64,000 bases of DNA from Galbitalea soli. GTDB lineage: Bacteria; Actinomycetota; Actinomycetes; Actinomycetales; Microbacteriaceae. Location: the NCBI RefSeq assembly GCF_010686725.1, contig NZ_JAAGWZ010000005.1, positions 62,001 to 126,000 of the forward strand. The letters run 5' to 3'. Below the pieces are notes generated by a model that did no database searches, was not told the DNA's origin, and saw nothing but the letters and a program-made list of their open reading frames with translations. The number at the start of each line of letters is the position of its first letter. Positions within the stretch are counted from its first letter, which is position 1. Made by a program: the position numbers and the translations under genes. Of this stretch, positions 23,435 through 32,568 are shown in pieces.

Positions 23435-24633
23435 GCGAGGCCGTCGAGGCGGCCGAACGCAATCTGGCCCACAACTACCACCCGCTCGAGGTGGTCGTCG
23501 AGACCGGCGAGGGCGCGTGGGTCACCGATGTGACGGGCCGCAAGTACCTGGACTGCCTGGCAGCGTACTCGGCGGTCAACTTCGGGCACGGGCATCCGGT
23601 GCTCGTCGCCGCCGCGAAGGCGCAACTCGACCGCATCACGCTCACCAGCCGGGCCTTCCACAACGACCGACTGGCGCCGTTCGCGACGGCGCTCGCCGCA
23701 CTCGCCGGCAAAGACATGGTGCTGCCGATGAACACGGGGGCCGAGGCGGTCGAGTCGGGCATCAAGGTCGCTCGCGCCTGGGGCTACCGGGTGAAGGGCG
23801 TGCCGCACGACCGCGCGACGATCATCGTGGCCGACGGCAACTTCCACGGGCGCACCACCACGATCATCAGCTTCTCGAACGACCCGGATGCGCGGGCCGA
23901 CTTCGGACCGTACACGCCGGGCTTCGTGAGCGTTCCCTACGGCGACGCGGCGGCGCTCGAGGCGGCCATCGACGAGAACACCGTCGCCGTGCTGCTCGAG
24001 CCGATCCAGGGCGAGGCCGGCATCGTGGTGCCGCCCGCCGACTACCTGCCCGCGGTGCGCGAGATCACCAGCCGCCGCAATGTGTTGTTCATCGCCGACG
24101 AGATCCAGTCCGGACTCGGGCGCACCGGTGCCACCTTCCAGTGCGACAACGTGGGCGTCGTGCCCGACCTGTACCTGCTGGGCAAGGCGCTCGGCGGCGG
24201 CATCGTGCCCGTGAGCGCGGTCGTGGGCAACCACGACGTGCTCGGCGTGCTCCAGCCCGGCCAGCACGGCTCGACCTTCGGCGGCAACCCGCTGGCCGCC
24301 GCGGTGGGGCTCGCCGTCGTGGAATTGCTCGCGACCGGTGAGTACCAGGAGCGCGCGCGACTGCTCGGCGCCCGGCTGCGGGCCTCGCTCGACCGTCTGG
24401 TGGGATTCGGCATCGTCGAGGTGCGCGGTGCCGGCCTGTGGGCGGGCATCGACATCGACCCCGCCCTCGGTACCGGACGACAGGTCTGCGAGCTGCTCAT
24501 GGAGCGCGGTGTGCTGGCCAAGGACACGCACGGATCGACGATCCGCCTCGCGCCCCCGATCGTGGTGGAGGCGGCGGAGCTCGACTGGGCGGTCGAGCAG
24601 TTGGAGGCGGTGCTCGCGGAACTCCGCGGCTGA
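23431..24633 (+). CDS. rocD: Ornithine--oxo-acid transaminase
   Basis: PLP enzyme that turns ornithine and 2-oxoglutarate into glutamate-5-semialdehyde and glutamate; 400 residues, family-typical. Motifs: [18 protein letters not shown] near the N-terminus, [27 protein letters not shown] with the cofactor-binding Asp, and [15 protein letters not shown] with the Schiff-base lysine near 252. I start at the ATG overlapping the previous stop; an in-frame ATG at 23407 behind GGAGGAGGGG would add eight residues and is a serious alternative. The product cyclises to P5C, the substrate of PutA encoded 4 kb upstream. Confidence 0.94.
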   Translation: MSEAVEAAERNLAHNYHPLEVVVETGEGAWVTDVTGRKYLDCLAAYSAVNFGHGHPVLVAAAKAQLDRITLTSRAFHNDRLAPFATALAALAGKDMVLPMNTGAEAVESGIKVARAWGYRVKGVPHDRATIIVADGNFHGRTTTIISFSNDPDARADFGPYTPGFVSVPYGDAAALEAAIDENTVAVLLEPIQGEAGIVVPPADYLPAVREITSRRNVLFIADEIQSGLGRTGATFQCDNVGVVPDLYLLGKALGGGIVPVSAVVGNHDVLGVLQPGQHGSTFGGNPLAAAVGLAVVELLATGEYQERARLLGARLRASLDRLVGFGIVEVRGAGLWAGIDIDPALGTGRQVCELLMERGVLAKDTHGSTIRLAPPIVVEAAELDWAVEQLEAVLAELRG

Positions 24634-24636
24634 GCG

Positions 24637-24700
24637 GTGCGCCGGCCGTGTGGTGCCTCGGCCGGGCGGTGCGTCAGCCGGGCGGTGCGTCAGTCGGGCG
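24637..24700. repeat. Tandem array, four 16-bp units
   Basis: Four units of the GTGCGTCAGCCGGGCG type fill the whole spacer between the rocD stop codon and the stop codon of the convergent ROK gene. The last two units differ at one base; the first two are more diverged. Confidence 0.9.
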
Positions 24701-25849
24701 TCAGGAGCGCTTACCCAGCACGAAGCGCTGGATCGCGATGACCGCGGCCCCGCGGCACCACTCCACGTTGTCGCCGGAGGTCGCCACGAGCGGAACGCGG
24801 CGCGCCCGCGGGTCGCGGTCGGCGGCGATGCCCTCCTGGATCGCGTCGGCGGCGACCTCGACGAGGCGCACGCCCTCTCCGCCCAGGATCACGAGCTCCG
24901 GGGCCGTGAGGTTGGCGATGGCCGCGATCATGCGCCCGAGCCCGCGGCCCGCGTCGTCGACCACGCGGCGGGCGGCGGGCTCCCCGGCGGCGGCGCGATC
25001 GAGCGCCTCGTCATAGTCGACCTCCTGCCCGAGGACCGCCGAGACGGCGGTGCTGATCGCCGTGCTCGTGAGCACGCTGCGCGCGCATCCGCGATGCCCG
25101 GCCGGGCACAGCGGACCGAAGGGGTCGAGGGGCCAGTGACCGACGAGGCCGATCCCGGAGTCGGCGTCCACGACGATCTCGTCGTGGATGACCGTGCCGT
25201 AGCCGATCCCCGCGCCGAGAGTGAGCACGGCGAACCGGTCGAGCCCGCGCCCCGCGCCGAACCAGTGCTCGGCCTCGGTGAACGCCACGACGTCATTCTC
25301 GATGACGGTGGGGATGCCCGTCGCGGTCTCGAGCAGCGTACCGAGCGGCACCTCCGACCACTCCAGGAAGGGCGCGGCGGTGACGACGGCGTGGTCGGCG
25401 ATGAGGGCACCCATCCCGACCCCGAGCGCGGAGACGGTGTCGACCTTGCCGCGCAGGCGACCGACGACCTCGACGAGGGTCGCGATGACGGCGTCGGGGT
25501 CGCGGCTCGGCAGCACGGCGTGCTCGGAGGCGATGACGGCGGCGCGGAGGTCGGTGAGCACGCCGAGCACGTCCACTCCGGTGAGTTTGATGCCGATGAA
25601 GTGCTGGGACTCGGGCACGATGTCGAGCGGCCGGGAGGGGCGTCCGGCACGGCCATCCGTCTTCTCCTCCACCTCGACGAGCAGGCCGCTCTCGATGAGC
25701 GGGGTGCTGAGGCGGGTGAGCGATCCGGCGGAGAGGTCGAGCCGGCGGGCGATGTCGCTGCGCGAGATGGGACCGTGGATGAGCACCTCGAGGGCGACGG
25801 AGCGGGAGGCGCCGGTGTCGGGGGTCCACGGGGAGGTGGAGATGCGCAT
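24701..25849 (-). CDS. ROK-family repressor of the isomalto-oligosaccharide operon
   Basis: A 382-residue regulator with a winged helix (ISRSDIARRLDLSAGSLTRLS, about 28-48) and a ROK domain (LTLGAGIGYGTVI near 225; CPAGHRGC as the zinc loop). The kinase-type AGE-x-GH motif reads GLVGHW, so no kinase activity is expected. The ATG at 25849 follows GGGAAGGGAG; the open frame further upstream is intergenic. It is divergent from the ABC/GH66/GH13 operon and presumably represses it until a glucose-derived inducer binds. Confidence 0.88.
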   Translation of the reverse strand: MRISTSPWTPDTGASRSVALEVLIHGPISRSDIARRLDLSAGSLTRLSTPLIESGLLVEVEEKTDGRAGRPSRPLDIVPESQHFIGIKLTGVDVLGVLTDLRAAVIASEHAVLPSRDPDAVIATLVEVVGRLRGKVDTVSALGVGMGALIADHAVVTAAPFLEWSEVPLGTLLETATGIPTVIENDVVAFTEAEHWFGAGRGLDRFAVLTLGAGIGYGTVIHDEIVVDADSGIGLVGHWPLDPFGPLCPAGHRGCARSVLTSTAISTAVSAVLGQEVDYDEALDRAAAGEPAARRVVDDAGRGLGRMIAAIANLTAPELVILGGEGVRLVEVAADAIQEGIAADRDPRARRVPLVATSGDNVEWCRGAAVIAIQRFVLGKRS

Positions 25850-25966
25850 CCGACTCCCTTCCCTGACGGCCCACCGCGTCGTGCGAGTGCTCGCCTCAGC
25901 GTGCCACACGGAGAATACTTTCGTCAATGAAGATATATCGGGGAGAAACACGCCTGAAATCGACGC

Positions 25967-25995
25967 TTGACACCGAATTACTTTTGACATAGAAA
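25967..25995 (+). promoter_or_regulatory. Promoter of the isomalto-oligosaccharide operon
   Basis: TTGACA (25967-25972), 17 bases, then TAGAAA (25990-25995) form a good promoter about 70 bases before the binding-protein ATG. A second TTGACA overlaps the spacer at 25984. An imperfect palindrome around 25915-25936 (ATACTT...GATAT) could be the ROK operator, with 7 of 11 arm positions matching. Confidence 0.55.
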
Positions 25996-26064
25996 TAACT
26001 CCACCGCACGACGACAGCGCTGCGGATGCACAACGTGTCTTCACATCACGACAGGAGAATCGCA

Positions 26065-27351
26065 ATGAAGCGTTCACAGAGGATCGGTCTGGCGGTGGCG
26101 ACGGCGGCAGCGATCTCGCTCGTCATCGCCGGCTGCTCGGGCAGCTCGACCGACTCGGCCACCGGTACCAAGGCCAGCCCGATCACCCTCACCTTCTGGG
26201 GCAGCTACGGCAACGGTGGCAACTCCACCCAGCAGGATGCCCTCAACAAGACGTTGATCCCGGCCTTCGAGAAGGCGAACCCGGGCATCACCGTCAAGTA
26301 CGTCGACATCGCCTACGACTCCCTGCTGCAGAAGCTCACCACGAGCGCCGCGGGCGGCCAGCTGCCCGACCTCGTGCGGGCCGACCTCGGCTGGGTGCCG
26401 CAGTTCGCGCAGCTGGGCGTGCTGGCCCCGCTCTCCGACACCATGTCGGACTACAAGACGCTCGCGGCCGCCGACTATCCCGGCAGCGTCGCCACCAACC
26501 TCTACAAGGGCAAGTACTACGGGCTGCCGCTCGACACCAACACGCGCGTGCTCATCACGAGCCAGGCGGCGCTCGACAAGGCGGGCGTCTCGGCCCCGCC
26601 CAAGACCTTCGCCGACCTCGAGGCGATGGGCGCGAAGCTCAAGGGAACCGGCGTCGATCTCTTCGCCGACAGCGGCCTCGGCGCCTGGAACATCTCGCCC
26701 TGGATCTGGTCGGGCGGTGGCGACATCACGAACGCCGACGAGACGAAGGCGACCGGCTACCTCAACAGCCCGCAGAACGTGCAGACGATCCAGATGCTCG
26801 TCGACCTGTACAAGGAGAAGCTGATCCCGAATCTGATCACCGGCAACCAGGGCGCCACGGGAACCTCCGACGGCCTGCCCAAGACGCAGTACGCCACAAT
26901 CTTCGACGGACCATGGATGGCCGGCATCTGGGGTGGTCAGTACCCCGCCTTCAAGCCGATCTACTCGCCGATCCCCGCGGGTGCGGGCGGATCGATCAGC
27001 GTCGTCGGCGGCGAGGACATCGTGCAGACGGCGAGCTCGACGCACGCGGCGGCCGCGCAGAAGTTCATCCGCTTCACGCAGAGCGAGCAGTTCCAGATCG
27101 CGATGGCGAAGACGGGGCAGATGACCGTGCAGCCGGCGCTCGCCGACCAGCAGGCCCAGATCGCCGCGTACTACTCCGTGTACTCCGACCAGCTCAAGAC
27201 GGCGAAGTCTCGCGTCGCGAGCCCCAACCAGAGCAAGATTGACACCGTGCTGTCGACGTCGCTCACGCCCGCCTTCCTCGGCAAGACCTCGGTCAGTGCC
27301 GCACTCGACGGCGCCGCATCGCAGATCGACGCACTGCTGGCGGGAAGCTAG
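26065..27351 (+). CDS. Sugar ABC transporter substrate-binding lipoprotein
   Basis: A 428-residue extracellular solute-binding protein, family 1. The signal MKRSQRIGLAVATAAAISLV ends in the lipobox VIAGC, so it is lipid-anchored outside the membrane. ITLTFWGSYG starts the mature fold and WIWSGGGDITN, IFDGPWMAG lie in the second lobe. The following GH66 and GH13 genes suggest isomalto-oligosaccharides from dextran as ligand. The ATG is preceded by CAGGAGAA. Two permeases follow; no ATPase gene is in the operon. Confidence 0.93.
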   Translation: MKRSQRIGLAVATAAAISLVIAGCSGSSTDSATGTKASPITLTFWGSYGNGGNSTQQDALNKTLIPAFEKANPGITVKYVDIAYDSLLQKLTTSAAGGQLPDLVRADLGWVPQFAQLGVLAPLSDTMSDYKTLAAADYPGSVATNLYKGKYYGLPLDTNTRVLITSQAALDKAGVSAPPKTFADLEAMGAKLKGTGVDLFADSGLGAWNISPWIWSGGGDITNADETKATGYLNSPQNVQTIQMLVDLYKEKLIPNLITGNQGATGTSDGLPKTQYATIFDGPWMAGIWGGQYPAFKPIYSPIPAGAGGSISVVGGEDIVQTASSTHAAAAQKFIRFTQSEQFQIAMAKTGQMTVQPALADQQAQIAAYYSVYSDQLKTAKSRVASPNQSKIDTVLSTSLTPAFLGKTSVSAALDGAASQIDALLAGS

Positions 27352-27354
27352 CAC

Positions 27355-28308
27355 TTGGCTCTCCTCACCTCGGATCAGCCCCGGGTGGACCGCGCGACAG
27401 GACCCGTTCCTGTCGCGCGGTCGCGCCGCCCGCGCTCCTCCGCCACGCCCTACCTCTTCCTTCTCCCCGGAGTCGCGATCTTCGTCATCGCGATCATCTG
27501 GCCGGCGCTGCAGGCCTTCCGCATGAGCTTCTACCACTGGCAGATCATGGCCGGCGCGATCAGCCAGTGGATCGGCGTCGACAACTACGTGCGGGCCTTC
27601 CGCGACCCGGCGTTCTGGCTCAGCCTGAGCAACAGCGGCATCTACATGCTCGCGACGGTGATCCCCCAGATGGCGATCGGGCTGTTCATCGCCGTGCTGC
27701 TGAAGCGCCGCAGCCCCAGCCAGCCGCTCTTCCGCGTGCTGTACTACCTGCCCGTGATCACGAGCTGGGTCGTCGTCTCGCTCCTCTTCAAGTACCTCTT
27801 CGCCGACCGCGGGCTCGTCAACTTCACGCTGCACGACTTCCTGCACCTCATGCACAGCGACGTCTCGTGGCTGTCCGAGCGGGGAACGGCCCTCATCGTC
27901 ATCTGTCTCCTCGGAATCTGGAAGGGCGTCGGCTGGTCGATGATGATCTACCTCGCGGCGCTTCAGGGCGTGCCCGAATCCCTCGAGGAGGCGGCGCTCG
28001 TCGACGGCGCGGGTCCCTGGCAGCGGTTCCGCGCGGTCACCCTGCCGGCGATCAATCCGGCCACCGTCTTCCTCTCCGTCATGCTCGTGATCGGCGGGCT
28101 CAACGTCTTCGCGAGCGTCGAGCTCGTGACCGGGGGCGGCCCCGTCGGGCAGACGGATGTCGTGCTCAGCTACATGTACACGCAGGCGTTCCGCTACCTC
28201 GACTTCGGATACGGGTCGGCGATCGCGGTCATCCTCGCCGTTCTCGTGTTCGTGCTCGCCGTGCTGCAGCTGCGCATCACGCGCGACCGCGGGGAGGAGC
28301 TCGCATGA
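27355..28308 (+). CDS. Sugar ABC transporter permease, MalF type
   Basis: A 317-residue permease with six predicted helices, the first at LFLLPGVAIFVIAIIWPALQ. The cytoplasmic EAA loop that docks the ATPase reads EEAALVDGAGPWQRFRAVTL near residue 215. The TTG at 27355, three bases after the binding-protein stop, is the first usable start; GTG at 27385 is an alternative. It pairs with the next permease, with which it overlaps as ATGA. Confidence 0.92.
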   Translation: MALLTSDQPRVDRATGPVPVARSRRPRSSATPYLFLLPGVAIFVIAIIWPALQAFRMSFYHWQIMAGAISQWIGVDNYVRAFRDPAFWLSLSNSGIYMLATVIPQMAIGLFIAVLLKRRSPSQPLFRVLYYLPVITSWVVVSLLFKYLFADRGLVNFTLHDFLHLMHSDVSWLSERGTALIVICLLGIWKGVGWSMMIYLAALQGVPESLEEAALVDGAGPWQRFRAVTLPAINPATVFLSVMLVIGGLNVFASVELVTGGGPVGQTDVVLSYMYTQAFRYLDFGYGSAIAVILAVLVFVLAVLQLRITRDRGEELA

Positions 28309-29171
28309 CCGCGCTCGCCCCCCGCCTGCGCGCCCGGCCCCGCGCCGCCGCCGGCGCCGCCACCACCTTCCGCTACGTCGTGCTGATCGCGGGCGCGATC
28401 GTGATGGTCACGCCCTTCGCCTACATGGTGGCGACGAGCTTCCAGGGCCAGGCCTACGTGCTCACGCTGCCGCCGCAGTTCATTCCGAGTCACCCCACCA
28501 CCGCGAACTACACGACCGCGCTGGGTGCCCAGAACTTCGCGCTCTACTTCCTCAACTCCGCGATCGTCACGATCATCTCGACCGCGCTCTCGGTGCTGCT
28601 CAGCTCGATGATGGCGTTCGCCTTCGCCCGCTTCCGGTTCCGGGGCAGGGAGGTCATCTTCCGGATCCTGCTCGCCGGGCTCACGATTCCCGCGGTGATG
28701 CTCCTGATCCCGCAGTACATCCTGGCCCGCGACCTGCACCTGCTCGACTCGCTCACCGGCCTCATCTTCTTCTACGTCGCCGGCTCGCTCTCGCTCAACA
28801 CCTTCCTGCTGCGCGGCTTCCTCGCCTCCGTGCCCGCAGAACTCGATCAGGCGATGCAGGTCGACGGCGCCACCGCGTGGACGCGCTACTGGCGACTCGC
28901 CCTGCCCCTCGCGAAGCCGGCGATCGCGACGGCGACCATCTTCACCTTCCTGAACGGCTGGGACGAGTACCCGATCGCGCTGACCCTCATCAACAACCCC
29001 GACCACAGCACCCTGCCGCTCGCGATCGCCAACTATCAGGGGCAGAACGCGACGCAGTGGGGGCTCGTGTTCGCGGCGTCGCTCATCGCGGTCATCCCGG
29101 TCATCATCGTGTTCCTCGTCTTTCAGCGCTACTTCGTGCAGGGGCTCACCGCCGGGGCGGTGAAGGGATGA
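28305..29171 (+). CDS. Sugar ABC transporter permease, MalG type
   Basis: A 288-residue permease, six predicted helices, with the EAA-type loop at DQAMQVDGATAWTRYWRLAL (about 183-202) and the MalG-like C-terminus QRYFVQGLTAGAVKG. Forms the second half of the membrane channel with the preceding protein. It overlaps the previous gene and the GH66 gene by four bases each, so stoichiometric translation is likely. Confidence 0.93.
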   Translation: MTALAPRLRARPRAAAGAATTFRYVVLIAGAIVMVTPFAYMVATSFQGQAYVLTLPPQFIPSHPTTANYTTALGAQNFALYFLNSAIVTIISTALSVLLSSMMAFAFARFRFRGREVIFRILLAGLTIPAVMLLIPQYILARDLHLLDSLTGLIFFYVAGSLSLNTFLLRGFLASVPAELDQAMQVDGATAWTRYWRLALPLAKPAIATATIFTFLNGWDEYPIALTLINNPDHSTLPLAIANYQGQNATQWGLVFAASLIAVIPVIIVFLVFQRYFVQGLTAGAVKG

Positions 29172-30793
29172 CCGGCCCCGAGCTCCTCCCCACCCGCGCC
29201 CGCTACGCGGCCGACGAGCCCATCGTGCTCGAGGTGCGCGGCACCGATCGCCCGGGCACGGTCATCGTGCGCCACCTCGGCGACGAGGTGCTGCGCGCGC
29301 GGCACGGCGGTGGAGACACGATCGTGCTCGGCTGGCTGCCGATCGGCGGCTACGGCGTGGACTTCGTGGCCGACGACGGCACCGCGCTCCGCACCGCCGT
29401 CGACGTCGCCGGCTACGCCGGTGCGCGGCTGCGGTACGGCTTCGTGGTCGACTACTCGCCGGGCCGCGACCTCGCCGGGGTCGCCGACACGGTGCGGCGA
29501 CTGCACCTCGACGGTGTGCAGTTCTACGACTGGGCCTACCGCCACGCCGACCTCATGGGCGGCGGCGCGGAGTACCGCGACGCGCTCGACCAGCCCATCT
29601 CGCTCGCCACCGTGCGGGCGCTCGTGCAGACGGTGCAGAACGCCGGCTCGCGGGCACTCGGGTACGCGGCCGTGTACGCCGTCGGCCCGGCGGAGTGGGG
29701 CGACTGGTCGCATCGCGCCCTGCTCACCGCGAGCGGGGCGCCCTACGGACTCGGCGACTTCCTGTTCCTGGTCGACCCGGCCGCGCCCGACTGGCGCGAG
29801 AGCTTCACGGGGCAGCTGGCGCGGGCGACCGCCGAGCTCGGCTTCGACGGCTTCCATCTCGACCAGTACGGGTATCCCAAGCGGGCGGTGCGGCCGGACG
29901 GCGAGGTGGTCGATGTCGCGGAGTCGTTCGGGGCGGTCATCCGCTCGGTGCGCGATCGCCTTCCGGAGTCGACGCTCGTGTTCAACAACGTCAACGACTT
30001 CCCGACGTGGCTGACCGCGACCGCGCCGCAGGACGCCGTCTACATCGAGGTGTGGGATCCGCAGCTCACGCTCGGTTCGCTGGCGCGGGTCGTCTCGCGG
30101 GCGCGGGATCTCGCGGGGGACACCCCCGTCGCGATCGCGGCCTATCAGCACGTCTACGACTCCGCCCCCGCCGAGGCGGCCGACCGCGCGACCGCGCTCA
30201 CGATGGCCACGCTCTACTCGCACGGTGCCACGCAACTGCTCGCGGGCGAGGCCGACCGAATTCTCGTCGACCCCTATTACGTGCGCAACCACGTGGTCGA
30301 GGCGTCGACGGCGGCTCTGCTGAAGCGCTGGTACGACTTCTTGGTCGAGCACGACGAGGTGCTGCTCGATCCGGCGATCGTCGACGTCACCGGCTCCTAC
30401 GCGGGCGCCTACAACGACGATTGCGACGTCTCCTTCCGCGGCGTCGCGGTCACCGAGGAGGCGCGTGCGGGTTCGGTCTGGCGGCGCATCACGGCGGCGG
30501 GCGACCGGCTCGTCGTGCACCTCATCAACCTCCGCGGCCAGGACGACGAGCTGTGGGATGCCCCGCGCCGCGACCCCGTGCCGCCCGGGCCGGGCACGCT
30601 CAGGTTCCGTCGCGTGGGCGTCGGAGTACCCCGGGTGCGCGCGGCCGACCCGGACGCGGCCGGGCGCCTCATCGAGCTGCCCGTCGAGCTCGACGGCGAC
30701 TGGGCGACCGCGACCCTCCCCGACTTCACCCTCTGGCTCATGGTCGTCATCGACCCCGTGCCCGAACCGACAGAAATGCGAGAACTCCCATGA
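29168..30793 (+). CDS. Glycoside hydrolase family 66 (dextranase-like), cytoplasmic
   Basis: A 541-residue protein that matches the GH66 core: an N-terminal beta domain, then a barrel with RYGFVVDYSPGRD, VQFYDWAYRHADLMG and the catalytic-nucleophile strand GFDGFHLDQYGYPK (Asp232). The acid/base Glu is probably in YIEVWDP. GH66 members cut alpha-1,6-glucans or make cyclo-isomalto-oligosaccharides. No signal peptide is present and the gene overlaps a permease gene, so it should act on imported oligosaccharides inside the cell, unlike the secreted dextranases. Confidence 0.85.
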   Translation: MTGPELLPTRARYAADEPIVLEVRGTDRPGTVIVRHLGDEVLRARHGGGDTIVLGWLPIGGYGVDFVADDGTALRTAVDVAGYAGARLRYGFVVDYSPGRDLAGVADTVRRLHLDGVQFYDWAYRHADLMGGGAEYRDALDQPISLATVRALVQTVQNAGSRALGYAAVYAVGPAEWGDWSHRALLTASGAPYGLGDFLFLVDPAAPDWRESFTGQLARATAELGFDGFHLDQYGYPKRAVRPDGEVVDVAESFGAVIRSVRDRLPESTLVFNNVNDFPTWLTATAPQDAVYIEVWDPQLTLGSLARVVSRARDLAGDTPVAIAAYQHVYDSAPAEAADRATALTMATLYSHGATQLLAGEADRILVDPYYVRNHVVEASTAALLKRWYDFLVEHDEVLLDPAIVDVTGSYAGAYNDDCDVSFRGVAVTEEARAGSVWRRITAAGDRLVVHLINLRGQDDELWDAPRRDPVPPGPGTLRFRRVGVGVPRVRAADPDAAGRLIELPVELDGDWATATLPDFTLWLMVVIDPVPEPTEMRELP

Positions 30794-32547
30794 CCGACGT
30801 CGCGACTACCCCCGCTCGCCTGGCGCACGACGCGGACTGGTGGAAGAGCGCGGTGATCTACCAGGTGTACCCGCGCAGTTTCGCGGACTCGAACGGCGAC
30901 GGAATCGGCGACCTGCCGGGCGTGCTCGCCCACCTCGACTACCTGCACACCCTCGGTGTCGACGCGATCTGGCTCTCGCCGATCTACGCCTCGCCGCAGG
31001 ACGACAACGGCTACGACATCAGCGACTACCGGGCGATCGACCCCGCCTTCGGCACCCTGGACGACGTCGACGAGCTCATCGCGCAGGCGCACGCCCGCGG
31101 CATCAAGATCGTGATGGATCTGGTGGTGAACCACACCTCCGACGAGCACGCGTGGTTCCGCGAGTCCGCCGGCGGCCGGGAGAGCGCGCGGCGCGACTGG
31201 TACATCTGGCGGCCGCCGCGGCCCGGGTTCGAGGGCGGCACCCCCGGCGCGGAGCCCAACAACTGGTCATCCTTCTTCTCGGGCTCGGCCTGGCAGTGGG
31301 ATGCGGCCTCGGGCGAGTACTACCTGCACCTGTTCTCGCGCAAGCAGCCCGACCTCAACTGGGAGAACCCGGAGGTGCGAACGGCGATCTTCGAGATGAT
31401 GACGTGGTGGCTCGACCGCGGCGTCGACGGCTTCCGGATGGACGTCATCAACCTCATCTCCAAGGTGCCGGGTCTGCCCGACGGAGTCGTCGCGCCCGGT
31501 GCCGTGTACGGCGACGGCACCCCGTTCTGCATCAACGGCCCCCGGCTGCACGAGTTTCTGCAGGAGATGCACGCGCGCGTCTTCGCGGGGCGGGTCGGGC
31601 AGCTGGTGACGGTCGGCGAGATGCCGGGGGTGACGGTCGAGGATGCCCGGCTCTTCACCGATCCCGCGCGCAACGAGCTCAACATGGTGTTCCAGTTCGA
31701 GCACGTCGACCTCGATCACGGCGCCCACAAGTTCGACCCGCTGCCCCTCGACCTGCGCGCGCTGAAGGGCTCGCTCGGCCGCTGGCAGGAGGGCCTGCAC
31801 GAGACCGGGTGGAACAGCCTGTACTGGAACAACCACGATCAGCCGCGGGCGGTGAGCCGCTTCGGCGACGACGGCGCGTATTGGTCGCAGTCGGCGCGCG
31901 CCCTCGGCGCGGTGCTGCACCTCATGCGCGGCACCCCCTACATCTATCAGGGCGAGGAGCTCGGCATGACCAACGTGCCCTTCGCCTCCATCGACGAGGT
32001 GCGCGACATCGAGTCGCTCAACTTCTTCGCCGATGCGGTGGGGAACCGGGGGGAGAGCGCCGAGGTCGTGCTCGCGGGCATCCGTCACAGCGGTCGCGAC
32101 AACGCGCGCACACCGATGCAGTGGTCGGCCGCGCCGCACGGCGGCTTCACGACCGGGCAACCGTGGATCGAGGCGAACCCGAACGCCGACCGCATCAACG
32201 CCGAGAGTCAGGTGGGCAGGGCGGGCTCGGTGTTCGAGTTCTATCGCGCGCTCGTGCGGATGCGTCACGACGACCCGGTGGTGGGCTACGGCGACATCAG
32301 GATGCTCGCGCTCGAGCATCCCGCCCTCGTCGCGTACTCGCGCGCCCTCGGTGACGCGCGCCTGCTGGTCGTCGCCAACTTCGGGGTCGAGCCCATCGAC
32401 CCGGCGGGTGTCGACGAGCTCGACCCGTCCTGGGCGCGAGCCACGCTCGTGCTCTCGAACTATCCGGCGGCCGAGTTCGGCGAGCCGTTGCGCCCCTGGG
32501 AGGTGCGAGTGTTCCGGGAGCCCGGGTTAGCGGTAATCTCAAGCTGA
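30790..32547 (+). CDS. GH13 oligo-1,6-glucosidase / alpha-glucosidase
   Basis: A 585-residue GH13 enzyme of the oligo-1,6-glucosidase group that cuts glucose from isomalto-oligosaccharides. Conserved regions: DLVVNHTSDEH (I), GFRMDVIN with the nucleophile Asp218 (II), TVGEMPG with the acid Glu277 (III), NNHDQPRAVS with Asp350 (IV). The Val directly after the nucleophile is the known mark of alpha-1,6 preference in this group. It is translated from an ATG overlapping the GH66 stop and completes the dextran pathway. Its 3' end contains the lacI promoter and an operator-like site. Confidence 0.94.
   Translation: MTDVATTPARLAHDADWWKSAVIYQVYPRSFADSNGDGIGDLPGVLAHLDYLHTLGVDAIWLSPIYASPQDDNGYDISDYRAIDPAFGTLDDVDELIAQAHARGIKIVMDLVVNHTSDEHAWFRESAGGRESARRDWYIWRPPRPGFEGGTPGAEPNNWSSFFSGSAWQWDAASGEYYLHLFSRKQPDLNWENPEVRTAIFEMMTWWLDRGVDGFRMDVINLISKVPGLPDGVVAPGAVYGDGTPFCINGPRLHEFLQEMHARVFAGRVGQLVTVGEMPGVTVEDARLFTDPARNELNMVFQFEHVDLDHGAHKFDPLPLDLRALKGSLGRWQEGLHETGWNSLYWNNHDQPRAVSRFGDDGAYWSQSARALGAVLHLMRGTPYIYQGEELGMTNVPFASIDEVRDIESLNFFADAVGNRGESAEVVLAGIRHSGRDNARTPMQWSAAPHGGFTTGQPWIEANPNADRINAESQVGRAGSVFEFYRALVRMRHDDPVVGYGDIRMLALEHPALVAYSRALGDARLLVVANFGVEPIDPAGVDELDPSWARATLVLSNYPAAEFGEPLRPWEVRVFREPGLAVISS
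32527..32539 (+). promoter_or_regulatory. Operator-like site and -10 box before lacI
   Basis: TTAGCGGTAA (32527-32536) differs in one base from the two exact TTAGCGCTAA sites upstream of the GH42 gene, and TAATCT (32534-32539) overlaps it as a possible -10 box. This suggests that the LacI protein represses its own gene from a promoter inside the end of the GH13 gene. Confidence 0.55.
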
Positions 32548-32568
32548 TCCGCGAGCGGGAGGTGATGG

